NCBI GenBank assembly: GCA_026692885.1
Contig: JAPLNJ010001179.1
Location: 1-44,678, forward strand
Reading direction: 5' to 3'
Origin: Planctomycetota bacterium
Lineage (GTDB): Bacteria > Planctomycetota > Planctomycetia > Pirellulales > Pirellulaceae
Length of the DNA stretch: 44,678 nucleotides
Shown here: positions 17,586 through 27,600 of the stretch, one piece after another
How positions within the stretch are numbered: the first letter of the stretch is position 1
Layout: each line of letters starts with the position of its first letter
Made by a program: the position numbers and the translations under genes
The notes under the pieces: model-generated
The model's input: only the letters and a program-made list of their open reading frames with translations
Databases searched by the model: none
What the model was told of the DNA's origin: nothing

Positions 17586-18372
17586 ATGCGACCACTGCTA
17601 CTGATCTTGGCCCCTGACCCACCGGGACGGGAAAGGCGAGATCCTGTTTGGCGGAGGGCACGAATACCACGACATGCAGACGGTCGTGACCTACACGCAC
17701 CAGGCGGGCGTGTGGGCCGGGGCTGTCCCGTCGTTCGCTGGCGTGCAACTGCCGCGGACCCTCAAGAAACTGACGGAGCGACAACCGCTGACGATCGCCC
17801 TGTTGGGCGACAGTATCTCCACGGGCTGCAACGCCTCGGATTGGGCCAAAGTCGCTCCCTTCCAGCCCGCGTACCAGGATCTGCTTGTGTTGAACCTGGA
17901 ATCCGTGTACGGAGCCAAAGTGACGTTGAAGAACTTCGCAGTCGGCGGCACGGACACTGCGTGGGGGCTCGCGACCATCGGCCAGGTGATCGAAGTCCAG
18001 CCGGATCTGGTGATTCTAGCCTTCGGCATGAATGACGCTGCCGGGCGGTCGGCGAAGGATTACCAACAGAACATCCAGGGCATGGTGGACGCGATCCGCA
18101 AAGTGCGGTCGGACAGCGAGTCCATCCTCGTGGCCACGATGCTGGGCAACCAGAACTGGACCGCTCTACGCCACGAACTGTTCCCGCAGTACCGCGATGC
18201 TTTGGCACGGCTCTGCCAGCCCGGCATCGCCTTGGCTGACCTGACGTCCATCTGGACCGAACTGCTCAAGCACAAGCAGGATTGGGACCTGACGGGAAAC
18301 GGCGTCAACCACCCGAACGACTTCGGACACCGGCTGTACGCCCAAGTTCTGTCGGCTCTGTTGGTTCAGTAG
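17586..18372 (+). pseudogene. SGNH/GDSL hydrolase, N-terminus deleted and out of frame
   Basis: A good ribosome site (CAGAGGA) precedes the ATG at 17586, which begins a signal-peptide-like MRPLLLILA. That frame then leaves the hydrolase sequence. The hydrolase frame is open only from 17605 (a TGA lies at 17602-17604) and reads coding-like sequence (LTHRDGKGEILFGGGHEYHD) before its first ATG at 17674. From 17674 a 232-residue SGNH core is complete: LLGDSIS with the Ser, AVGGTD with the Gly, FGMND with the Asn, and NHPNDFGHR with the His. The simplest reading is an internal deletion that removed the N-terminal domain and changed frame. The core could still be made from 17674 as a leaderless cytoplasmic protein, but no good ribosome site is seen there. 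Confidence 0.7.
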
Positions 18373-18385
18373 TCCAAAGTCCACG

Positions 18386-18398
18386 GCTCCGCGGGAGC
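18386..18398. repeat. short GC-rich hairpin after the SGNH remnant
   Basis: GCTCCGCGGGAGC is self-complementary with a three-base loop, and a second CGGGAG/CTCCCG pairing overlaps it. It lacks a T-run, so a terminator role is weak; it is more likely a fragment of a dispersed repeat. Confidence 0.3.
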
Positions 18399-18516
18399 GT
18401 CGCCCTCCCGATCCAGTCCGGCCGTTTTCCTTAAGCACTTGTTTGACTTGGTTTCGCGCCTGCGGTAAGTTGTGCGACGAAACGTGCAGATCACAAGTAT
18501 CGCGAAGGAGAACCGT

Positions 18517-19788
18517 ATGGTCGCCAAAGAACCACAACTGAGTCGGCGGCGTTTCCTGGGCAGCACGGGACTCGGCCTCGCCGCCCCCTACTGCGTCAGC
18601 AGCCGCGCGTTGGGGGCCGCCGACAAACGGGCCGCGAGCGACCGGGTAGTCGCGGCGCTGATTGGCTGTGGCGGGCGCGGCATGGGCCTGCTCGGCATCC
18701 ACGACGATCCCGGCTGCACGATCGCCGCCGTATGCGACGTGGACCAGCAACGCCTGGCCGCTGCCAAGAATCGGATTGGGAAGTGTGACGCCTACCAGGA
18801 TTTCCGCCGGATCTTGGACCGTCCGGACATCGATGCGGTCCTGATCGGCACGCCCGACCACTGGCATGCCGCCATCACCGTGATGGCCTGTCAGGCGGGT
18901 AAGGACGTCTACTGCGAGAAGCCCCTCTGCCGCACCATCCACGAAGGTCGGCAAATGGTCGAGGCGGCCCGCCGTTACGGCCGCGTCGTCCAGATGGGCA
19001 CTCAGTATCGCTCGATCGCCAAAACCCGTCAGGCGTGTGAGTGGGTGCGGAACGGCCGACTTGGCAAGGTCCATACCGTGCGGCTTTCCCACCCGTCGAA
19101 CCCAATTCTCCCGTGCGAATCCGGACGCCCCGTGCCGCCCAATCTGGACTGGGATTTATGGCTGGGGCCGGCGCCCTGGTCTCCCTACCATCCGGCCCGC
19201 TGCCATTTTAGCTTCCGCTGGTTCATGGACTACGGGAGCGGATTCATCGCCGACAATGGCGTGCACATGTTCAGCGTCGTGTCGTGGGCCATGGGGGCGG
19301 ACCAGACCGGTCCCGTGACCATCGAAGCGACTGGCCGCCGGGCGCCGAACAACTTCTACGACGTACCCGTCGACCTGCGCGTGCGCTACGAGTTCGCCGA
19401 TCCGCCGTTCGTGATGATCTGGGAGCAACCGGGCGGCGGTAGCTTGAATCTGGAGTTCATGGGCAGCCAAGCCACGTTGACGGGCTTCTGGGACTTCCAG
19501 GTCACCCAGGGGCAGGCGGATCTGTCGTCGACCCGCCCCGATGAACTCCATCTGGAGCGTAGCGACAGCCACTCGGGCAACTGGCTGCAGTGCATTGCCA
19601 CGCGCCAGCGGCCGGTCATGGACGTCGAAATCGGCCACCGGGTGACGTGCTTGAGCCACCTGGGCAACATCGCCTTCCGCCTTGGCCGCAAGCTGCACTG
19701 GGACCCGGCCGCGGAACGCTTTGTCGGCGACGACGAGGCGAACCGCCTGCTTCAGGTGGTCTACCGCGAGCCGTGGCGTCTTTACTGA
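18517..19788 (+). CDS. Tat-exported Gfo/Idh/MocA-family oxidoreductase (423 aa)
   Basis: The ATG at 18517 follows GAAGGAG and starts a twin-arginine signal (SRRRFLGSTGLGLAAP), so the protein is exported folded with its cofactor. The NAD(P)-binding Rossmann motif is ALIGCGGRGMGLLG, the family EKP motif is present (YCEKPLCRTI) and the C-terminal alpha/beta domain follows (WFMDYGSGFIADNGVHMFSV). Length and layout are those of the large planctomycete group of Tat-exported GFO/IDH/MocA proteins, which oxidise or reduce sugars and sugar acids. The substrate cannot be told from sequence. An alpha-galactosidase-like gene begins 49 bases downstream, suggesting joint use in glycan breakdown. Confidence 0.9.
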   Translation: MVAKEPQLSRRRFLGSTGLGLAAPYCVSSRALGAADKRAASDRVVAALIGCGGRGMGLLGIHDDPGCTIAAVCDVDQQRLAAAKNRIGKCDAYQDFRRILDRPDIDAVLIGTPDHWHAAITVMACQAGKDVYCEKPLCRTIHEGRQMVEAARRYGRVVQMGTQYRSIAKTRQACEWVRNGRLGKVHTVRLSHPSNPILPCESGRPVPPNLDWDLWLGPAPWSPYHPARCHFSFRWFMDYGSGFIADNGVHMFSVVSWAMGADQTGPVTIEATGRRAPNNFYDVPVDLRVRYEFADPPFVMIWEQPGGGSLNLEFMGSQATLTGFWDFQVTQGQADLSSTRPDELHLERSDSHSGNWLQCIATRQRPVMDVEIGHRVTCLSHLGNIAFRLGRKLHWDPAAERFVGDDEANRLLQVVYREPWRLY

Positions 19789-19837
19789 GTTTCCAGCGTT
19801 GCGTACGATCCAGATTCCTAGACAGGACGGTGAACCC

Positions 19838-22384
19838 TTGCGCGCGAATATATTTGCGACATTTGCGGTTATGGCCGCGGTCTTAACAGGCACACTGACG
19901 TCCGTCGGCAACACCGCGGCCGGTACGGACGCGGAAGTCTTGCTCAACCGCCAGTGGGCGGAGCAGGCATTCTCGGAGAAGTCCGCCGCGGTCAAACCCG
20001 CGAATAATCTGGTGATCGTCCACGAGGACATGGCTGGCGACACCAAACTGGGCCGGTGTGCGGCGGTGGGTGGCCCGCCGATGCGACTGGGGAACAAGGT
20101 CTACGAGCACGGCCTCGGGGTCAACTCATTGAGCGTGATACGGGTGAACTTTGAAAAACCCGCGAAGAGCTTCACGTCCGTGATTGGGTTAGATCGGAAC
20201 GTGGACCACACGGCAGCTTCAGTCAGGTTTCACGTAAGCGTTGACGGCCAGGACGTATTCGCGACCGATGTCATCAAGGCGGGCGCTGCTCCGCAGGCCA
20301 TCCAGGTGCCGCTGACCGGTGCCACGTCGATGGAACTTACCGTCGACGTCGGTGGCGACGACCGCGGCTGGGACCAGGCCGACTGGGCCGATGCGAAGGT
20401 CGTACTGCAGGACGGCTCGGAGCTTTGGCTCGACGATATTGCGAGGCAGGCGACGCTGGTCGAGGGCCTGCCATTCTCGTTCGTCTACGGCGGGAAGCAT
20501 TCCGCAGAGTTCATCAACGACTGGAAACGCGAGGTCAAGGACGAGCAGATCAGCGGCACCAAGAGCCGCCGGGTCCTGACGCTGGCCGACCCGCAGACCG
20601 GACTTGAGGTCCGGGCCGTTTGCACGTTGTATCTGGACACTGCCGGCATTGATTGGACCGTTCATTTCACGAACAAGGGAAGTCAGAATAGCCCCGTACT
20701 TGAACAGGTCAGAGCGGTGGACGCCACGGTTGGCGTGGGGCCAGGAGCCAGCGTGGTGATCCACCGACTGAACGGCGCTCCGTGCGCGACCGACGACTGG
20801 ATGCCATTCGATCAGGCGGTTCCCGCTGGACAGAAGGTGGAGTTCTCGGCCACGAACGGCAGGTCGTCGAACGTCTCGCCCTGGTTCAACATCGACTGGG
20901 GAGGGGGAGGGGTCATCACGGCCATCGGCTGGTCGGGCCAGTGGACAGCCTCCGTCGAACTTCGGGACGGCAAGCTTCGCACCCAGGCCGGAATGCAGAA
21001 CCTGCACACCATTTTGCAACCGGGGGAAAGCATCCGCAGTCCGCGGATCATGCAGCTCTACTGGCAGGCCGGGGACCAGTATCGTGCCTACAACCTTTTC
21101 CGCCGCACCATGCTCGCGCATATCGTACCAAGAATAGACGGCCAGGTCGTGGAACCGCCGATTGTCCACCTCAGCACGTCGTTCTACGAGTTGAACGATT
21201 CGAACGAACAGAACGTGCTCTCGCACTTGGACTCCCTCCACGGCGTGGGGTTCGAGATGTTCTGGCTGGACGCGTATTGGACGGGGCCGATCGGCTTCCC
21301 GAACAGCATGGGAAACTACGGATTCCCAATTGACCGGGTGGTGTCCAAGGACCGTTTTCCGCATGGCATGCAGGCCATCGGCGACGCGGTGGAGAAGGCG
21401 GGACTGAAGTACCTGATGTGGTTCGAACCGGAGCGAGTGGCTGGCGGAACATACCTCGCCAAGGAGCATCCCGAGTGGGTCCTCGGTGGGTCCGGCGGCG
21501 GGCTGTTCAATCTTGGCATTCCCGAGGCACGCAAGTTCATGACTGACTACCTGAACGCTGCCATCAAGGAATACAAACTGACCGGTCTGAGGATCGACTA
21601 CAACATCGATCCGCTGGGGGCTTGGCAGTCGATGAATGCCACGGATGCGAACCGAGTCGGTATGACCGAGATCCGGTACGTCGAGGGAGTCTACCAGATG
21701 TGGGACGATATCTTGAAGGCGAACCCGAAGCTTTTCATCGACAACTGCGCGAGCGGTGGCCGGAGGGTTGACCTGGAGGCCGTTTCTCGTGCGATCGTGC
21801 TCTGGAGAAGTGACAATACGTGCGACATGCTCGATCACAATCCGAACACCGTCCTGTTCGCGGCGCTCAAGAACCAGTTGATGAGCGCGGGTCTGAACCG
21901 TTACCTCCCGTTCAGCACGGTCGGGCAGATGGGCGCGACGCCCTATCTGTTCAGAAGCGGGTTTAACGGCGGGATCTCCTTTGGCGAGGACCTGCGCGGC
22001 AAGGACTACCCTCGCGACCTGTTGAAGCAGGGCATCGCCGAAGGCAAGAGGATTCGGAAGTACTTCTACGGCAACTTCTACCCGCTGTCGGATGTTGATG
22101 CGAACCCGCGAGCTTGGTGCATCATGCAGTATCACCTGCCGGATGAGCGGAACGGCATCGTCATGGCGTTTCGCCGCGACAAGTCGCCGTATGGCAGCTA
22201 CAACTGCCAGCTCCGAGAGATCGATCCGTCGGCAACCTATCAGGTCACGCGGTGTCCGACCTACACCCCCGAGCAGCCCATCACCATGAACGGCACCGAT
22301 CTGGAGAAGCTGAACATCGAGATCAATGAACGCCCGGGGTCGATGCTGGTGGAGTACAAGCAGTTGAAGTCTGTCGCCAAGTGA
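19838..22384 (+). CDS. exported NPCBM-domain alpha-galactosidase, GH36-like (848 aa)
   Basis: The TTG at 19838 is preferred: AGGACGG lies just before it and it opens a signal peptide (LRANIFATFAVMAAVLTGTL); an ATG at 19871 is the alternative. Residues of about 60-200 form an NPCBM carbohydrate-binding module (KVYEHGLGVNSLSVIRV, VDVGGDDRGWDQADWADAKV). The catalytic barrel follows, with the GH36/GH27 motifs GLRIDYNID (probable nucleophile Asp587) and WRSDN (probable acid/base Asp659), preceded by FWLDAYW and NCASGGRRVDLEA. A C-terminal beta-domain ends the protein. The reaction is probably release of terminal alpha-linked galactose or a related sugar outside the cytoplasm. It is in the same direction as the preceding oxidoreductase gene. 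Confidence 0.88.
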   Translation: MRANIFATFAVMAAVLTGTLTSVGNTAAGTDAEVLLNRQWAEQAFSEKSAAVKPANNLVIVHEDMAGDTKLGRCAAVGGPPMRLGNKVYEHGLGVNSLSVIRVNFEKPAKSFTSVIGLDRNVDHTAASVRFHVSVDGQDVFATDVIKAGAAPQAIQVPLTGATSMELTVDVGGDDRGWDQADWADAKVVLQDGSELWLDDIARQATLVEGLPFSFVYGGKHSAEFINDWKREVKDEQISGTKSRRVLTLADPQTGLEVRAVCTLYLDTAGIDWTVHFTNKGSQNSPVLEQVRAVDATVGVGPGASVVIHRLNGAPCATDDWMPFDQAVPAGQKVEFSATNGRSSNVSPWFNIDWGGGGVITAIGWSGQWTASVELRDGKLRTQAGMQNLHTILQPGESIRSPRIMQLYWQAGDQYRAYNLFRRTMLAHIVPRIDGQVVEPPIVHLSTSFYELNDSNEQNVLSHLDSLHGVGFEMFWLDAYWTGPIGFPNSMGNYGFPIDRVVSKDRFPHGMQAIGDAVEKAGLKYLMWFEPERVAGGTYLAKEHPEWVLGGSGGGLFNLGIPEARKFMTDYLNAAIKEYKLTGLRIDYNIDPLGAWQSMNATDANRVGMTEIRYVEGVYQMWDDILKANPKLFIDNCASGGRRVDLEAVSRAIVLWRSDNTCDMLDHNPNTVLFAALKNQLMSAGLNRYLPFSTVGQMGATPYLFRSGFNGGISFGEDLRGKDYPRDLLKQGIAEGKRIRKYFYGNFYPLSDVDANPRAWCIMQYHLPDERNGIVMAFRRDKSPYGSYNCQLREIDPSATYQVTRCPTYTPEQPITMNGTDLEKLNIEINERPGSMLVEYKQLKSVAK

Positions 22385-23000
22385 TGCTTGCGAAGTACGA
22401 GGGTCTGTTCACCAGCGAGGCTCCTGGAGATGGAAGTCGAACGTATGCTTTCCTTCTTGGACGTCGATCTTCAGCCGTGACCGGCCCGGCGTGCGGTATC
22501 GCTCCGGCACTTGGGGTTGCGAATCCTCGATGACCACATGATAGCGCCGTGCCGCTCGCGCATCGTGTCTCCAACTCTTCGCCTTGAAGACGCACTTGCA
22601 GCTTATTCTTGGGGTGGACGTCGGCCGACCGCCAGCCGCACTTCGGACGAGCCCGACCCGCGGTTGTGGATCGAATCCAGAGCCGCGTTCGTGGACTCGA
22701 GTAGCCAAGCCAAAAGGTGTCCACGCCCATGACCGGAATCAACACGGCCCGAATGCCGCAGCCAATCCGCCCCCGGCGGTATCAGCGGCGGCGAGTCTAC
22801 GGATCACGGGGTTCCTGCTGCCTGCCAAGTGCTGCAACGCCAAGGATGTTTGTCGGGTTGCTTGTGGATGCAACCCGGCCCGGTACAATCACGGTTTCGG
22901 CTTCATTCGACATCCCGGGTTGCAAGGGAAATGTGGATCTTTGCGAATTGCTGGTCACCTGGGAAGCGGCGGCTGACTGGGGCGAAAGGAGTGGGGTTGG
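22385..23000. other. 616-base intergenic region with repeats
   Basis: No convincing gene. It holds the second copy of the 54-bp repeat (22543-22596) and a hairpin CGGGTTGC/GCAACCCG at 22854-22877 with an 8-base loop. Two overlapping reverse-strand frames (about 22323-22745) share a few protein-like strings, such as CVFKAKSWRHDARAARRY, but that one is the translated repeat itself. The right end must contain the promoter of the defence island; AAAGGAG at 22985-22991 is the ribosome site of its first gene. Confidence 0.55.
22543..22596. repeat. 54-bp interspersed repeat, copy 2
   Basis: Same orientation as the copy at 74-127, about 47 of 54 positions alike. It lies between the alpha-galactosidase gene and the defence island. 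Confidence 0.6.
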
Positions 23001-24068
23001 TTGTTGACTCGTAACCGTGGCACAACGAAGGTCGCACCTGGGACGGCGTCAGACGATCTTGACGCCGTGGTGGAGACGATCCGTTCGCTTTGGGCGGCAA
23101 CGGACCAGGCCGATGCTTCCGTGCGGAACTGGGGCCGAAAAACGATCATCGACGGCATCGGCCGACTGGATCGCCAACTGACCGCCAAGCTACGGCTTGC
23201 CACCGTGATCCGGCCAGTGCAGCCGCGGCTGTTTGCGGAGGGACAGGACAACCCGCTGCCAGCGGCGAGCGACACCGTCGCATTCACTCCCGAAGCGACT
23301 CGCCCGCGATTCCCAGAGCCTACGCTCCGCGTTTACGCCAAGGCCCTCACTGACCAAGCCCTGACGGCAATTCCCCAGGCTGCTGACTTCGCGGACCTCG
23401 AAGCCTACCGAAAGCACTTGGCCGATACCTTGAAGTTCAACTCCCACGAGACACGGCAACGAAACGGCAGTTACCTCGTCAGTCGTTACTTCCCCGGCGA
23501 CGTTCTAAACGCAGACCTGCCGCCTTTCGCCGCCGCCACGAAGGGAACGCCTGCCCTCGGCGAGGCGTTGTTCTACCTGACTTGCCGCACCGAGAAGATC
23601 GTCGCCCAGCTTGCTGAGGAAGTCATCTTTCCGTCACTGGCCCAGGGAGGCGTGCTCCGCACCAAGATCCGGGACTACATTCGGGGCCAGTTGCCCAACT
23701 CGAAATCGGCCAAACAAGCGGCTATCGCGTTCGTCAACACGTACGCCACCTTCGGGATCGGTTCCGCCACCCGCACTCGACTGAATGTCTCGTTGCGAGA
23801 AGGCAGCCAGGCTTCCTTTGCCTACGTCCTGCACTTGGAGTTCCCGGAACGGGGCATGTACTCCTTCGAGCGGCTATTCGACGGGCCGCTGCACAAATGG
23901 CTGCTCTGGGATCAGCAGTGGATGGTCCAGCAGCTTTACCGCCTCCGTGAAGCCGGGTTGCTGTCCAAGGTCAGCGAGATCGACCGCTATCGGCAATTCA
24001 CCACGAAGTATCACCTCGCTGATGCTGTGCTTCCCATCGTGGCCCTCGCCAAGGAGTCGCCCGCATGA
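23001..24068 (+). CDS. first gene of BREX-like island, BrxA-like candidate (355 aa)
   Basis: The TTG at 23001 is used because AAAGGAG ends nine bases before it. The first 120 residues are low in recognisable features. Residues 135-345 are mainly helical: [20 protein letters not shown], then [48 protein letters not shown], and [19 protein letters not shown]. Helical bundles ending in a Ser/Thr-Arg-rich stretch and an L-x-EAGLL segment recall BrxA (DUF1819, NusB-like fold) of BREX phage-exclusion systems, but the protein is about 150 residues longer than usual BrxA and the match is impressionistic. Its stop overlaps the next start (ATGA), so it is translationally coupled to the BrxF-like gene. 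Function otherwise unknown. Confidence 0.5.
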   Translation: MLTRNRGTTKVAPGTASDDLDAVVETIRSLWAATDQADASVRNWGRKTIIDGIGRLDRQLTAKLRLATVIRPVQPRLFAEGQDNPLPAASDTVAFTPEATRPRFPEPTLRVYAKALTDQALTAIPQAADFADLEAYRKHLADTLKFNSHETRQRNGSYLVSRYFPGDVLNADLPPFAAATKGTPALGEALFYLTCRTEKIVAQLAEEVIFPSLAQGGVLRTKIRDYIRGQLPNSKSAKQAAIAFVNTYATFGIGSATRTRLNVSLREGSQASFAYVLHLEFPERGMYSFERLFDGPLHKWLLWDQQWMVQQLYRLREAGLLSKVSEIDRYRQFTTKYHLADAVLPIVALAKESPA

Positions 24069-24601
24069 AGCTGTCCGGCCACGAAATCAACTCGCAGCTT
24101 CGGCAGAAGCTCGAAATGCCGACCGGGCGGCACCTGTACGTCATCATCGGCACCTACGAACGGCTCGATCGATACGAGAAGGTGGATTTTCGAGAAGCCC
24201 GCTCGCCGACCGGCCAGCGACTCGGCCATCCTGTAAACATCAACCACCACCTGCTGGACCGCATCCAGGACGATGAACTCAAGCGGTTGGTCCAAACCGA
24301 GGCCAGCCGCACCGAGAGCGTCAAGCATCGGCTGGCCAAGGAACTCGACACCCTCGTTGCCGAGAAGCTGAACGGCGGTTCGTTCTTGGCTCTCAAGAAC
24401 CTGGAAATCCTGTTTGCCTACGATCTGGAGCTAAACTGCCTCCGCATCCGAGCAACGAACCAAAAACATATCCTCGTGCTGCTGCCCGGTGAAAAAGTAG
24501 GAGATCGGATCACGCTTTTTCACGAAGCCCTGCAAAACAGCCAGCGGACCTTGCCGATCAACTTAGTCCCTGAGAATCACCTGTGGGAATTGAGCGAATG
24601 A
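24065..24601 (+). CDS. BrxF-like protein with a degenerate P-loop (178 aa)
   Basis: Two parts recall BrxF, the small P-loop protein of BREX type 3. Residues 22-45 ([20 protein letters not shown]) occupy the place of the Walker A strand-loop-helix, but the loop reads GTYERLDR and lacks GKT/GKS. Residues 107-143 ([14 protein letters not shown], then HILVLLPGE) match the Walker B-like pattern 'DNIELLF-x-P-x-L-K-x-D ... VVAxWPG' that I associate with BrxF. It should therefore not hydrolyse ATP by itself. It starts inside the stop of the preceding gene and ends inside the start of the ATPase gene (ATGA both times). The assignment comes from remembered patterns, not an alignment. Confidence 0.55.
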   Translation: MKLSGHEINSQLRQKLEMPTGRHLYVIIGTYERLDRYEKVDFREARSPTGQRLGHPVNINHHLLDRIQDDELKRLVQTEASRTESVKHRLAKELDTLVAEKLNGGSFLALKNLEILFAYDLELNCLRIRATNQKHILVLLPGEKVGDRITLFHEALQNSQRTLPINLVPENHLWELSE

Positions 24602-27600
24602 CCGACCTCTTCAAACGACAAACCCTCGATCAACTCTGCGATGTGCCCGACGACATCATTGATGTCTACGTCGTCGAGCGACACATTTGGCAGGGTGGCA
24701 CCGTCGATGCCGAGGCCGAGGCCAAACGCAATCGACGGGCCGAGCCTCGCACCGTCATGGACTTCCTGATCGACCCGGTTCGCTCGTTGCTCAACGATGT
24801 CCTGCGTCAGCTCGCCGCCCCTTACGATCCGAGCAGCAAGGTCAACCCCATCGGCCAGGGCTGGTGGCTTCAGGCTGATTTCGGCACCGGTAAGTCGCAC
24901 CTGCTCTCCTTCCTCGGTGCCCTGGCCCTCGGTGACAAGCAAGCGTGGGACATCGTCAACGAACTGGAGACCAAGATAAAGAAGGGCAAGCGGGAGTCCA
25001 TCTACCAGTTCTACGATAGCGGCCTCGCCAAAAAGTCCACCGGCAAGTCGAAGGGTATCTTCGTGGCCGTGAAGACACTCGTCGGCCAGGGTGGAGGCAC
25101 CATTGGCGTCTCCGACACGGGTCGTAAGCTCACGGAATACATTCTCGACGCCATCCAGGATCAGTACTTCGCTGAGAATCGCACGTTGATCTCCGTCTAT
25201 CCGGTGGAAGTGCTGGCGGATCGCTTCGAGTGCGAACTGGACCTTTATCGCAAGCGATTGGCGAAGTTCCTCAAAGATCCGAAGTTCTTCGACGAGGAGG
25301 AGCAGGAGGAAGTAGACAAGTTCCTTGACGATCTGCGACACAGCAAGAACCAAACGGTACGGCGTGATTGCGGCACGAAGCTCTGGCGATTCTACAAAGA
25401 CTGCCTCAAGACCACGCCCGACATCCCCCTGGAGGCCGAAGCCGTTTTGAAACATACGGTCGAGACGCTCCTTGCTCAGGGTTACGAGGGTCTGTTGCTC
25501 ATCCTGGACGAAGTCTCGCTGTTCATGAAGAATCGGACCGACGAACAACGTGTTGATGACGAGAAAACTCTTGTTGTTCTCTCGAATCGTTTGGCGAAAA
25601 CCCACTGTCTGCCGGTGTGGACTATCTGCTCCGCACAGCAGGCCCTCGAATCCAAGATGGGCGTCAAGAACATCATCGCCAATGACCGTCTCAAGAACGT
25701 CGCCCTGCTGCAAGATGAATCAAACTTCTACGACATCGTGCTGTCCCGCGTCCGCACCGTCACCAAGCCCGACTCCATCGGGCCGTATTTCGCCGATTAC
25801 GCCAGGGGCTTTACCTGGCCCAACGCAATTGGCAGCGAGACATTCGCCCGTTTCTTCCCGTTCTACAAACCGGCTATCGACGTGTTGAAAGCAGTCAGCG
25901 ACAACCTGACTACCGTTCGCTCGTCGGTGCATTTCATGCACCAGACGCTCAAGACCCAGCGGAAAGCTAAGGCGAACGAACTCATTACGCTCTGGCAGAT
26001 GTTCGACGACGTGGTCAGCTACGAGGAAGACCCGTCCGGCACCACGGCGGGCATCGCCGCCATCAGTTCCAAGTTCAACGACGAGTACAAAGCATACCAA
26101 GCGGGCCGACGCATCATCGGGCAGGCGACTAAGGGGAGGCTCAAGGTCTACGCCTCTCGTTGCGAGAAGATTGTCAAGACACTGTTTCTCTACAATATCG
26201 CCAAGATGCAGCCGAACGGTCTGTCGGTGGAAGAGATCATGAACTCGGTCATGGAGTGGGTCGACCACGACAAGGGCCAGAAGGCGGATGTCAAGGACAA
26301 CCTCGACCATTACGAAGTCCTGCTCGACGAACTTGCGAAGGAAGTTCCCCAGGTCAAGAAAGTCGGCAAGAACTTTATCTTCAACCCCGAAGGCGGTGGG
26401 ATTGATATCAAGGACCTGTTTCAGAGGGCACGCAGTCACGCCGAAAACAGTGAGGTTCAACAACGTGAGGCTTGGAACCAGCTCCTAGCTCTCGATGGGT
26501 GGGAGATCAAGACTTCACTGCTGACAATGGACCTCGCCCGCAATACCAAGTCCATCTTCCGTAGCATCGCCCCTGCTGAGCAGAAAGATGTCGAAGTCGA
26601 ATGGCATGGCCGGACGATCAAGGGCCGGCTCTACATGCGTGACCTGCTCGACATCGCCAGCAAAGGCCAAGCTCTCCCGCCGCTCAACACCGCCAGCAGC
26701 GACCACGACTTCGCCGTGTTCATCAGCAACCGGCCCTGCGGCGACAAAGTGACCGACCTGTCCAAGCGAGTCGGCGATCCCCGCACGCTCTTCTGGACCC
26801 CGGCTCAACGGACCTCGCAGGAAAAGGACCTACTGCTCGACTTTGCCGCTTATCGGGAACTCGTCAAGGACCACCAGCACAAGGATACCGAGGACGCCAA
26901 GGACGTCGTGCAGTGGGTCGCCGGCCGACTGCGAGACGAGATCGGCAGCATCGCCAAGATCGTCACCGATAGCTTCGGGCGGGGACAGATTAGTGCCGCC
27001 GATCACGTCGGCATAAAATTCAACTGTCAGGGCGAACTCCTGCCAATCCTCACGCCGCTGGTCGGCCAGGTTCTCGACGGCGTCTATGTGTCGAAGAAGC
27101 TCGAGTTCGATGCCCCGGCACCGTTCAACGACGCGGAGGCGATCAAAGTCATCAACGGCGTGGTCAAGGCGGGCGACATCCCCAAGGGCACCAAGCCGAA
27201 CCAGTTTACCAGTGCCGCCGACAACTACGGGTACGCCCTGGGCATCATGAAGAAGGACGGCACAAAACAACTCAACACCAAGGGCAACGAGTTCGTCGAA
27301 GACATGGACGAGTGGATCGAGACCCAGACGAGCCAGGGGCACCCGCAAATCTTGGTCGAGACGGTGTGCAAGAACTTCACCGGCACGGGCGGACCCAACG
27401 ACAAGAACTATGGCCTCTGTCGCCGGATGATCGACATTTACCTGCTCTGTCTTGTCCGCGAGGGGAAGCTCCGCATTCTCATGTCTGGCAAAGGGGCAGC
27501 GACCGCCGAGCACATCGACTACACCAACTTTGCCGATCTGACCTTCAACGCCGCCCTTTTGAACTCGATGACGAAGGTGCAGCGGCTCAAGGCCCCGGAA

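Noticed and set aside
20219..22135. 638-codon reverse-strand frame opposite the alpha-galactosidase gene
   Set aside because: It is the antisense of a clearly recognised GH36 gene in a G/C-rich genome, with Arg/His/Val-rich shadow composition and no motifs.
22323..22745. Possible protein remnant on the reverse strand downstream of the alpha-galactosidase gene
   Set aside because: The most protein-like string is the translated 54-bp repeat, and the rest fits no family I know; kept only as intergenic sequence.
22854..22877. Rho-independent terminator before the defence island
   Set aside because: The 8-bp stem is G/C-rich but no T-run follows, and it lies more than 450 bases after the preceding stop codon.
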